Of a DNA stretch of 64,000 bases, positions 7,724 to 15,246 are shown one piece after another. This DNA comes from G965215145 sp965215145. GTDB lineage: Bacteria > Bacteroidota > Rhodothermia > Rhodothermales > JANQRZ01. Position numbers and translations under genes: made by a program. How positions within the stretch are numbered: the first letter of the stretch is position 1; every line of letters starts with the position of its first letter. The stretch lies in NCBI GenBank assembly GCA_965215145.1, contig OZ244038.1:1-64000 (forward strand). Direction: 5' to 3'. A model generated the notes under the pieces. The model saw only the letters and a list, made by a program, of their open reading frames with translations. It was not told the origin of the DNA and ran no database searches.

Positions 7724-9283
7724 TCAGCGCACGACCGCGAACCGGCGCGACACGACCGTCTCGCCCGAGCGGACGCGGAGGACGTAGAGCCCCGGTGTCA
7801 GCCCGGCCGCCGGGACCGTGAGGCGGCCCCCGCTGAGCGGCCCGTCGTGGAGCGTCGCCACGGGACGGCCCAGCACGTCGTAGACCGTCGCGGAAACCGG
7901 CTGCCCCGCCGCGGCGGAGACGGAGGCCGCCGCGGTGCCGCGGGCGGGGTTCGGGAAGACCGGACCGAGGGCGAGGCCGGCCGCGGCGGCCGGCGCGCCG
8001 ACGGAGGTGCCCCCCGCCCGCTCGAAGACGTACGCGGCGCCGCAGTCGAAGCCCGCGGCGCAGTCGACGAGGTAGGCACCGACGAGGGCGTAGCTCCCCG
8101 AGAGGTCCACCGCGACGCCGAAGTTGTCGAACGAGGCGGCGTCGCTGGCGACGAGCCGGTCGGCCTGTGCCCAGCCCGTGCTGTCCGTCCCGAAGACGTA
8201 TGCGGCGCCGCAGTTGAGCCCCCCCCCCGCGCAGTCCTCGCCCTCGGCCCCGACGAGGACGCCGTCGCCGTCGAGCGCGACGGCGGCGCCGAAGAGCTGC
8301 TCGTTCTCCCGCTCGTCGGGCGTGAGCTTCGTGGTCTCGGTCCAGACACCGTCCTCCAGCTCGAAGACGTACGCGGCGCCGCAGGCGGGTCCCGCCGTGC
8401 AGTCGTCCCCCCGCGCGCCGACGAGGGCATGGTCGCCGTCGAGGTCCGCAGCGAAGCCGAAGAGGTCGAACGGCGCGCCGTCGCTGGCGGTGATCCGGGC
8501 CGTCTCCTCCCAGGTGCCGTCGTAGTCGAAGACGTAGGCGGAGCCGCAGGTGCCGTCGCCGCCGTCGCAGCGGTCGCGCTGGGCGCCGACCAGGAGGCGG
8601 TCGCCGTCGAGCGCGATGGAGAACCCGAACCAGTCGGTCGTGCCGCCATCGCTAGCGGTGAGCCTAGCGCTCTCGGCCCACGCGCCCTCCCCGTCCGGCT
8701 CGAAGACGTACGCGGCGCCGCAGCCGGCGTTGTCGCCCGGCTCGCAGTCGTCGCGGAAGGCCCCGACGACGACGCGGTCGCCGTCCACGGCGACGTCGTT
8801 GCCGAAGCGGATGCCGGAGCGGGGGTTGCTGGAGACGAGCTTGGCCGTCTCGGTCCAGGCGTTGCCGTCGTAGTCGAAGACGTAGGCCGCGCCGCAGTCC
8901 GCCCCGCCGTCGCAGGTCGCGCCGTCGGCCGTGACGACGGCGCGGTCGCCGTCGAGGGCCACCGCGAAGCCGAAGTACCAGAACGCGGCGCCGTCACTCG
9001 GGAGGAGCCTAGCCGTCTCGGTCCAGACGTCGCCGTCGCGCTCGAAGACGTAGGCCGCGCCGCAGTTCGAATCGCCCGAGTCGCACGCCGCGCGGTTGGC
9101 CCCGACGACGGCGCGGTCGCCGTCGAGCGCGACGGAGAGCCCGAATTCGGCGGGGGCGCCAGCGTCCTCGGCGGCGAGGATGGCCTCCTCCTCGAACGCC
9201 ATCTGGGCCGCGCTTTCGGGGAGAGCTAACAGACACAGCAGGAGGGCGACGAGCGCGTTGGGTAGAGGGCGACGAACAGGCAT
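7724..9283 (-). CDS. FG-GAP/integrin-like repeat surface protein with T9SS sorting domain
   Basis: From the ATG at 9283 the protein has 519 residues with a signal peptide (MPVRRPLPNALVALLLCLLALPESAAQ). About seven repeats of 55-65 residues follow, each with FGxxVALDGDRAVVGA and, about 15 residues later, a disulfide-like pair C...CGAAYVF. They form an FG-GAP beta-propeller. The last 80 residues are a T9SS type A domain (FPNPARGTAAASVS, YDVLGRPVATL, LTPGLYVLRVRSG, ending FAVVR). One inter-repeat segment (DCAGGGLNCG) is encoded by a run of ten G bases (C on the plus strand, 8219-8228), here in frame. The gene follows the ScyD-like gene on the same strand with a 271-bp gap that shows nothing recognisable. 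Confidence 0.87.
   Translation of the reverse strand: MPVRRPLPNALVALLLCLLALPESAAQMAFEEEAILAAEDAGAPAEFGLSVALDGDRAVVGANRAACDSGDSNCGAAYVFERDGDVWTETARLLPSDGAAFWYFGFAVALDGDRAVVTADGATCDGGADCGAAYVFDYDGNAWTETAKLVSSNPRSGIRFGNDVAVDGDRVVVGAFRDDCEPGDNAGCGAAYVFEPDGEGAWAESARLTASDGGTTDWFGFSIALDGDRLLVGAQRDRCDGGDGTCGSAYVFDYDGTWEETARITASDGAPFDLFGFAADLDGDHALVGARGDDCTAGPACGAAYVFELEDGVWTETTKLTPDERENEQLFGAAVALDGDGVLVGAEGEDCAGGGLNCGAAYVFGTDSTGWAQADRLVASDAASFDNFGVAVDLSGSYALVGAYLVDCAAGFDCGAAYVFERAGGTSVGAPAAAAGLALGPVFPNPARGTAAASVSAAAGQPVSATVYDVLGRPVATLHDGPLSGGRLTVPAAGLTPGLYVLRVRSGETVVSRRFAVVR
8219..8228. repeat. Ten-base homopolymer inside the FG-GAP surface protein gene
   Basis: Ten C bases on the plus strand (G on the coding strand) encode the GGG of DCAGGGLNCG. 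The frame is intact with ten. A change of one base would truncate a surface protein, which is the layout of a phase-variable tract. Confidence 0.8.
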
Positions 9284-9352
9284 GGTGGTGTAGGAGTGTT
9301 TTTGAAGGTACGAGCCCGGCCCAGCGCAGGGGCAGTGAGACACCGCCTCCTA

Positions 9353-9391
9353 TCTTACAAGCTAACTCTCGTCTTACAAGCTAACCTCTCG
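9353..9391. repeat. 19/20-bp tandem duplication upstream of the amidase gene
   Basis: The unit tcttacaagctaac(c)tctcg occurs at 9353-9371 and again at 9372-9391 with a one-base difference. It lies 16 bp before the amidase start at 9407, inside the leader, between two divergent genes. Confidence 0.9.
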
Positions 9392-9406
9392 CCCTTCCCC
9401 TCCGCT

Positions 9407-10999
9407 ATGCCTGCCGCCACGCGCCCGCTCACCCTGCTCCTCGGCCTCATCATCGCCTCGGCCGCCGGGGCGCAGCCGGAGGGGTGCGCGGTCGAAGAGG
9501 CTAGCGTCGCAGAACTCCAGGCGGCGATGGCCGACGGGCGCTGCACGGCGCGCGCCATCACCGCCGCCTACCTCGCCCGGATCGAGGCGCTCGACCGTAG
9601 CGGCCCGACGCTCCGCTCGGTCCTCACCGTCAACCCCGACGCCCTCGAGATCGCCGCCGCGCTCGACGCCGAGCGGGCGGCGGGGGCGGTGCGCGGGCCG
9701 CTGCACGGCATCCCGATCCTGCTCAAAGACAACGTCGGCACCGCCGACCGGATGCCGACGACGGCGGGGGCCCTCGCGCTCGACGGCGTCATCGCCCCGG
9801 CCGATGCTCACGTGGTCGCTCGGCTTCGGGAGGCGGGCGCCATCATCCTCGGGAAGACGAACCTCAGCGAGTGGGCCAACTTCCGCTCGACCGAGTCGTC
9901 CTCGGGGTGGAGCGGGCTCGGGGGGCAGACGAAGAACCCCTACGTCCTCGACCGCTCGCCGTGCGGGTCGTCCTCGGGGACCGGCGCCGCCGTCGCCGCC
10001 AGCCTCGCGGCGGTCGGCATCGGGACGGAGACCGACGGCTCGGTCGTGTGCCCGTCGTCCGCGAACGGCCTCGTCGGGGTGAAGCCCACCGTCGGGCTCG
10101 TCAGCCGCGCCGGCATCGTCCCGCTCTCGCACAGCCAGGACACCGCCGGCCCGATGGCGCGCTCGGTCCGGGACGCCGCCCTCCTCCTCTCCGCGATGGC
10201 CGGCCCCGACCCCGCCGACACGACCACGGCCGCCGCCGAGGTGGGCGCCTCCTTCGGGTTCGACTACACCCAGGACCTCGATGCCGATGGGTTGCGGGGC
10301 GCGCGGATCGGGGTCCTCCGCGAGAGCCACTTCGGCCGCAGCCCCGACGCCGACCGGATCGCGGGCGCGGCCGTCGAGGCGATGCGCGAGGCCGGCGCCG
10401 TGATCGTGGACTCGCTCGGCCTCCCCGGCGGCTACGGCGGCGACGAGTTCACCGTCCTCCTCTACGACTTCAAGCACGGCCTCGACGCCTACCTCGCCGC
10501 GCACCCGACGGCGCCCGTCCGCTCCCTCGCCGACGTGATCGCCTTCAACGAGGCGAACGCCGAGGCCACCATGCCCTACTTCGGACAGGAGATCCTGGAG
10601 ATGGCTCAGGCCAAAGGCGCCCTCACCGACTCGGCCTATGTGGCCGCGCGCGAGCGGAGCCGCCGCCTCGCCCGCGCCCAGATCGACAGCCTCCTCGCGG
10701 CCCACGACCTCGACGCCCTCGTCGCCCCGACCGGCAGCCCGGCCTGGCCCATCGACCTCGTCAACGGGGACCACTTCGTGACCGGCAGCTCGCAGGCCGC
10801 CGCCGTCTCTGGCTACCCCAACGTGACGGTCCCGGCGGGTCTCGCGCATGGGTTGCCCGTCGGGGTCTCGTTTATCGGGACGGCCTGGAGCGAGTCGGTC
10901 CTGCTGAGGCTTGCCCACGCCTTCGAGCAGGCGACGCAGGCCCGCGAACCTCCGCGCTACCTCCCGACGCTGCCGGAGGGGCGGGCCGCCGGCCGGTGA
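9407..10999 (+). CDS. Secreted amidase-signature enzyme
   Basis: 530 residues from the ATG at 9407, with signal peptide MPAATRPLTLLLGLIIASAAGAQ. It is an amidase-signature hydrolase with the Ser-cisSer-Lys triad: K107 in GIPILLKDNVGT, the cis-Ser in PCGSSSGTGAAVAA (188-190) and the nucleophile S212 in TETDGSVVCPS. The usual GGSSGGS is GSSSGTG here, which is common in the exported branch. It cleaves an amide bond; the substrate is unknown, and the periplasmic location suggests peptide or acyl-amide scavenging. It is divergent from the FG-GAP gene and followed 42 bp later by the broken pectate lyase. Confidence 0.9.
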   Translation: MPAATRPLTLLLGLIIASAAGAQPEGCAVEEASVAELQAAMADGRCTARAITAAYLARIEALDRSGPTLRSVLTVNPDALEIAAALDAERAAGAVRGPLHGIPILLKDNVGTADRMPTTAGALALDGVIAPADAHVVARLREAGAIILGKTNLSEWANFRSTESSSGWSGLGGQTKNPYVLDRSPCGSSSGTGAAVAASLAAVGIGTETDGSVVCPSSANGLVGVKPTVGLVSRAGIVPLSHSQDTAGPMARSVRDAALLLSAMAGPDPADTTTAAAEVGASFGFDYTQDLDADGLRGARIGVLRESHFGRSPDADRIAGAAVEAMREAGAVIVDSLGLPGGYGGDEFTVLLYDFKHGLDAYLAAHPTAPVRSLADVIAFNEANAEATMPYFGQEILEMAQAKGALTDSAYVAARERSRRLARAQIDSLLAAHDLDALVAPTGSPAWPIDLVNGDHFVTGSSQAAAVSGYPNVTVPAGLAHGLPVGVSFIGTAWSESVLLRLAHAFEQATQAREPPRYLPTLPEGRAAGR

Positions 11000-11041
11000 G
11001 TGTACCTTCGGCGTAGCCGGGGCCCCCAGCCTGTAGACGCC

Positions 11042-12741
11042 GTGAAGCTGCTCGCCCTCCTTCCCCTCCCCCTCGCGGCCCAGCCGCTCCCCGCCTTCCC
11101 CGGCGCCGAAGGGTTCGGTGCGGACACACCCGGCGGGCGCGGCGGGCGCATCCTTCAGGTGACGACGCTGGCCGACAGCGGGCCGGGGTCGTTCCGCGAA
11201 GCTCTCCTCACCCCCGAGCCCCGCATCATCGTGTTTCGGGTGGGCGGCACCATCGAGCTTGAGAGCCGCATCCTCCTGACGCAAGCCCACTCCTTCGTGA
11301 CCGTCGCTGGGCAGACGGCTCCCGGAGATGGTATTCAAATCAAAGGCTGGGATCTCTTTCTGCACGAGGGGTTTCACGACGGCGTCTTTCGCCATCTGCG
11401 GATCCGCCCTGGTGCTACGGGGCCCAACGAGTGGAGCAAGCACACGATCTACCTCTAAGGAGCTACCTCTAAGGAGAGACCCCGTCCGAAACGGTCCGCA
11501 ACGTCATCATCGACCATTGCTCGTTGTACTGGGGGCCCGATGAGGGAGGAGGGGGCTGGGAGTACGTCGAGGATGTGACCATCCAGTGGTCCACCTTCGA
11601 GGGGCTAGAGCATGACTATGGGCCAGGCTTCCCGTACGAGGCCAGCAAGTCAGCCCTCATCGGGACCGAAATGGGGAACGGTGCGGCCAGCGCACGCTTC
11701 TCCTTCCACCACAACTACCTGGCGAACACCGAGCAGCGCAATCCGCGCCTCTCTGCCGATGGACCGTACGAGGTGGTCAACAACCTCGTCTACAACTGGC
11801 GCTTTTTCGGCACCCAGCTCGCCAACCGGGGCAGCGGCATCCGGGTCAACCTCATCGGCAACGTCTACGAGCCGGGTCCCGCTGAGTGCTGTGATGGCAC
11901 CCGCTACGCCGTCGGCATCGAGGGCGACCTGATGCAGCCCGACGGGCTCATCTACGTCCGCGACAACCTCGGTCCCTACCGCTCCACGGGGACGGAACCG
12001 GAATGGGCCATCATGGGCTCGGGCTACGATCCGAGCGGCTACTGGACGCTTCCGGCTCCAGCGTCGCTCCAGCGTACCGCCCCCTGGCCGGAAGCGCCGA
12101 TTCCCCTCACCATACATCCGGCCTCGGAGGTCCCTGGGCGCGTGCTGGCCGGCGCGGGCGCGCAGCCCCGCGACGTGCTCGACCAGCGCCTCGTGGATGA
12201 CTACCTCAGCGGCACGGGCACCATCAAGACGAGCGGGGAGCAGCAACCCTCCTGGTGGCCGACGCTCACCGGCGACACGCCCTATCCCGACGCCGACGCT
12301 GACGGCATGGACGACACCTGGGAGACCCGCTACGGCTTCGACCCCGCCGACCCCGCCGACGGCCCCCTCGACGCCGACGCCGACGGCTACACCAACGTCG
12401 AGGAGTTTCTGAACGGCACCCGTCCGACGAGCGGCCTCCCCACGGGTGTGGGCAACCCCCAGCCCATTACGTCGCCGCCGGTTCCCGTCCTGGCGCCGCC
12501 GTTCCCGAACCCGACCGGCGGACGCGTCCTCGTCCGGTACTACCTCCCGGCGCCCACGCGGGCGCGACTTCTCCTCCTCGACGCCCTGGGTCGCCCCGCC
12601 GCCCGGCTCGCCAACGGGACGCGCGCCGCGGGATGGCATACCGCGGAGGTGGACCTCGCGGGTCTGCCCGCCGGCAGCTACGCCGTCGTCCTCCGCGCCG
12701 GTGGTCGCGTCCTCGCGGAGCGGCTGAGCGTGACCCGCTGA
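11042..12741 (+). pseudogene. Pectate lyase with T9SS domain, interrupted by a 14-bp tandem duplication and a stop
   Basis: The first part (11042-11458, GTG start, signal-like MKLLALLPLPLAAQ) reads as a PL1 pectate lyase N-terminus (FPGAEGFGADTPGGRGGR, VFRVGGTIELESRI, ITVAGQTAPGDG-like TVAGQTAPGDG). It stops at TAA 11456-11458. The rest continues in another frame (TVRNVIIDHCSLYWGPDE, then FSFHHNYLANTEQRNPRL and the VVNNLVYNW beta-helix), followed by a calcium-binding-like Asp-rich segment and a T9SS sorting domain ending LSVTR at 12741. The 14-bp unit ctacctctaaggag is duplicated (11449-11462 and 11463-11476), causing the frame change. Even with one unit a TAA remains where homologues would be expected to have a sense codon, so at least two lesions are present. 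Confidence 0.82.
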
Positions 12742-12750
12742 CGGCGGCGG

Positions 12751-13104
12751 CTACAGCACGTCCAGCAGCTCGACCTCGAAGGTGAGCGTCGCGTTGGGTG
12801 GGACGATGACCTCGCCGGTCTCCGGGTCCACGGCGCCCGCCGCGCCGTAGCCCTCCTCGGGGGGGACCGTGAACGTCTTCGTCTCGCCCACCCGCATCCC
12901 AACCGCGTTGTCGCGGAAGCCGGGGATGGCGCCGCGCAGCGGAAACCGGGCGCGGTCACTCTCGTCGAACACCGTCCCGTCTTGCAGCCGGCCCTCGTAG
13001 GCGACGATCACGGTGCTGTTCGGCCCGGCCACGTCGTCGTCCGAGTCGCAGGCGGCGAGCGGGAGGACGAGGGCGGCGAGCAGGAAGAGGCGGGGCAAGC
13101 GCAT
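12751..13104 (-). CDS. Lipoprotein FKBP-type peptidyl-prolyl isomerase
   Basis: The ATG at 13104 gives a 117-residue lipoprotein with lipobox LPLAAC after MRLPRLFLLAALV. The mature part is a single FKBP domain: VIVAYEGRLQDGTVFDES, IPGFRDNAVGMRVGETKTF, VPPEEGYGAAG and the final strand NATLTFEVELLDVL. It would fold proteins in the periplasm, anchored to a membrane. The gene is convergent with the pectate lyase remnant, 9 bp away, and 31 bp downstream of the CIA30-like gene on the same strand, so the two may be co-transcribed. Confidence 0.92.
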   Translation of the reverse strand: MRLPRLFLLAALVLPLAACDSDDDVAGPNSTVIVAYEGRLQDGTVFDESDRARFPLRGAIPGFRDNAVGMRVGETKTFTVPPEEGYGAAGAVDPETGEVIVPPNATLTFEVELLDVL

Positions 13105-13135
13105 AGCGGCGGGGAAGAGGCGGGCGGCGCCGAAG

Positions 13136-13720
13136 CTACGCATCAGTGCGGACGGCGCGGATCCAGTCGACCTCCAGCTCGAACGGGCCGTCTTGCCCGT
13201 CGAGGATGTAGAGCCCGATGGCGCGGACGGCCGACGGGTCCAGCGGGTCCGCCGAGACGCGCCGTCCGAACACGCTGGCGCGCAGCGCCGAGAACGGCAC
13301 GCGCACCGTCCGCCACGCCGCCGCCGTCTCGAACGGCGCCCGGCGCGACACCGAGCGCCACCCGCGCCGGGTCCCGTCGTCCACCTCCACCTCGAACGTC
13401 CGCCCGCCGCCGCGGACGCGAAGCTCCAGCGCGTCGTATTTCTCCAGCGAAGGCGCCGGCGCTCGCGCCGAGGTGAACCCGCCGCCCTCCGTCACGAGCG
13501 TTCCCGTAAACCGGAGCGTCCCGCCCTCGATGGCGACGTACCCCTGCGAGCGTCCTCCCATCACCCCGTCGTTCACGACCGCCCACTGCGCCGAGTCCCC
13601 ATCGAAGTCGTACAGTGTCAGCGAGTCGGCAGGAGGGACCATCGTGGGGGTCGGGACGGCGGTAGGGCCGGTGGCGCTCACGGGGGCGAGCCCGACGAGC
13701 AGGAAGAGGAAAGGGAGCAT
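13136..13720 (-). CDS. CIA30-family (NADH:ubiquinone oxidoreductase intermediate-associated) domain protein
   Basis: 194 residues, starting with a signal peptide (MLPFLFLLVGLAPVSATG). The core matches the CIA30/galactose-binding-like fold: LYDFDGDSAQWAVVNDGVMGG, SQGYVAIEGGTLRFTGTL, FTSARAPAPSLEKYDALELR, and the terminal IGLYILDGQDGPFELEVDWI. In mitochondria the family helps assemble complex I. In bacteria such secreted versions are of unknown role, probably binding carbohydrate or lipid. It lies upstream of the FKBP lipoprotein gene. Confidence 0.88.
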   Translation of the reverse strand: MLPFLFLLVGLAPVSATGPTAVPTPTMVPPADSLTLYDFDGDSAQWAVVNDGVMGGRSQGYVAIEGGTLRFTGTLVTEGGGFTSARAPAPSLEKYDALELRVRGGGRTFEVEVDDGTRRGWRSVSRRAPFETAAAWRTVRVPFSALRASVFGRRVSADPLDPSAVRAIGLYILDGQDGPFELEVDWIRAVRTDA

Positions 13721-13786
13721 GGGCTAGAGGTTTCAGGCGGCGGCGCGCTCCTAGTCGGCGTACTGGGGCTCGTAGAGGCGGGAGGA

Positions 13787-14138
13787 TCAGAGGTGGAGCC
13801 GGAGCGTGCCCCGCTCCAACTCAATCAGCCGGTGCTCCTCGAAGCCCGCCTCGATCTGAGGCAGGGCTCGCACGAACAGCCGCTCCAACTCGTCGTTGCC
13901 GATGTCCCGTCGAGATGAGCAGGAGCTTGTGGGGGACGCCCCTCAAGAGGAGCGAGTCCACGAAGTCAGCGTCCTTCGACACGACGATCCGTTCTTCCGC
14001 CACAGACAAACGGTTGATCTCTCCGTCGACGGTTCGGTTGCCGCCGGTGAGGTCGAGGGTGTGGACGGCGTCGTGCCCTGCCTCGCGCAACCGATAGATC
14101 AGCCGGCGCGGAAGCTGCGCGTCGACCAGGAACCTCAT
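13787..14138 (-). pseudogene. DUF5615 PIN-like toxin, frameshifted
   Basis: From the ATG at 14138 the frame reads as a DUF5615 protein (MRFLVDAQLPRRLIYRLREA, GHDAVHTLDL, NRTVDGEINRLS, VVSKDADFVDS, LLLISTG), keeping the Asp residues of the PIN-like active site. After LLLISTG (around 13910) the frame is lost. The expected continuation (IGNDELERLFVRALPQIEAG) is encoded one base out of register and runs to a TGA at 13787-13789. The span of 352 bp is not a multiple of three. The ATG overlaps the stop of the DUF433 antitoxin remnant (ATGA), the standard layout of this pair. The catalytic half is intact, so partial activity cannot be excluded. Confidence 0.82.
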
Positions 14139-14236
14139 GGGCGGAGGGCCTCGACGCGCTTGACCCGGCTCAGCCGCGCGGCGTAGTCCAGCACGGCCAG
14201 GATGTCCTCCCGCTCCAGGTCCTCGTAGTCCGCTAG

Positions 14237-15088
14237 AGGCTATTGCAAATGTGGGGTAGCGTAGTAGCTTCGGCACATGAACACCATCCGCCTCTCCGAG
14301 GCGCAGTGGGACGCCATCCGGCCCCACTTGCCGCCTCCGAGGAGGATGGGCCGACCGCGTGCCGACGACCGCGCCGTGTTAGAGGCCATCCTCTTCGTCA
14401 TGCGCTCCGGCTGCCGCTGGGGCGACCTCCCTGCCGCATACGGCATCAACCCCTCGACGGCGTGGCGCAGGCTCAAGCGCTGGGAGGAGCAGGGCGTGTG
14501 GGAGCGGCTCTGGCGCACCTTCCTCGCCTCGCTCGACGCCGAGGGCAAGCTCCGCTGGGCCGAAGCCTTCCTCGACGGGAGCTTCGTCCCGGCAAAGAGG
14601 GGGGCGCCTGCGTCGGGCTGACCCGGAAGGGAAAGGGCACGAAGCTCATGCTCGTCACCGACGGCGAGGGGCTGCCGATCGGCCTGCTCGTCGAGAGCGC
14701 GCAGAAGAGCGAGGTCCGTTTGGCTCAGGCCGCGCTGGCGACCGTACGCGTCGCTCGCCACCGTGGCCGCGCCCGCACCCGACCGGAGCGGCTGACCTGT
14801 GACCGCGGCTACCTCAGCCGCGCCTTCCGGCGCTACCTCGCCGGGCGGGGCATCCGGCACGCGATCCCGCTGAAGCGGCGTCCGAAGACGTGGAAGCCGC
14901 GGCGGGGCCGCCCGCCGGGATGCGACCCGTCGGCGTACCGGCAGCGGTGGAAGGTGGAGCGCACGTTCGCGTGGCTCTTCAACTACCGGCGGGTGGTAGT
15001 GCGTTGGGAGCGACACGTGGGCGTCTACCGAGGGTTCGTGTTGTTCGCGATGGGCCTTCTCTGTCTCAACCGACTTCTGCAATAGCTT
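14237..15088 (+). mobile_element. IS5-family (IS427-like) insertion sequence
   Basis: The element spans 852 bp. Its ends AGGCTATTGCA (left) and the reverse complement of TGCAATAGCTT (right) are inverted repeats, and both sides carry the tetranucleotide CTAG (14233-14236 and 15089-15092) as target duplication. It contains one transposase in two overlapping frames and interrupts the DUF433 antitoxin gene. The short size, palindromic target and overlapping frames are those of the IS427 branch of IS5. Confidence 0.9.
14277..15085 (+). CDS. IS5-family transposase, two frames joined by probable -1 frameshift
   Basis: Frame 1 (14277-14621) gives 114 residues: the DUF4096-like N-terminal domain (LSEAQWDAIRPHLPP, LEAILFVMRSGCRWGDLP, NPSTAWRRLKRW) and the first catalytic Asp in FLDGSFVPAKR. 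Frame 2 takes over at a G-run (14599-14604) and continues ACVGLTRKGKGTKLMLVTD, with the second Asp in LTCDRGYLS and the Glu in RWKVERTFAWLFNYRR. It ends LLCLNRLLQ at 15085. A ribosomal slip of -1 on the AAAGAGGGGGG stretch would produce a full DDE transposase of about 269 residues. A homopolymer sequencing error would look the same. Confidence 0.88.
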
Positions 15089-15246
15089 CTAGAGGAGGCA
15101 GAGCTGGGGGACGCATCGGCCGCCGCCGCCCGGCTCGCGGTGCTGAGGAGTTCAAGCAGCGTCTCCACGGGGTAGCGGAGGCCACGGACACACGGCTTCC
15201 CGTGACAGATGGCCGGATCGATGGTGATGCGGTCGAGGAGCATGGT

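Larger units (their letters stand above)
14135..15243 (-). pseudogene. DUF433 antitoxin split by an IS5-family insertion
   Basis: The N-terminal part (15243 downward) reads LDRITIDPAICHGKPCVRGL, RYPVETLLELLS, the DUF433 start. After the inserted element the C-terminal part (14232 to the TGA at 14135-14137) reads ADYEDLEREDILAVLDYAAR, LSRVKRVEALRP, the DUF433 end. The two halves are not in the same frame even after removing the element and one CTAG target copy, so there is also a frameshift in the GC-rich stretch around 15110-15135. The gene starts 3 bp downstream of the ABC transporter stop, suggesting former co-transcription. DUF433 proteins neutralise DUF5615 toxins. Confidence 0.82.

Noticed and set aside
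13821..14327. 168-residue protein covering the toxin and part of the IS5-family element
   Set aside because: The N-terminal third is out-of-frame antitoxin and IS sequence. Only MRFLVDAQ onward is the toxin, which itself loses frame after LLLISTG.
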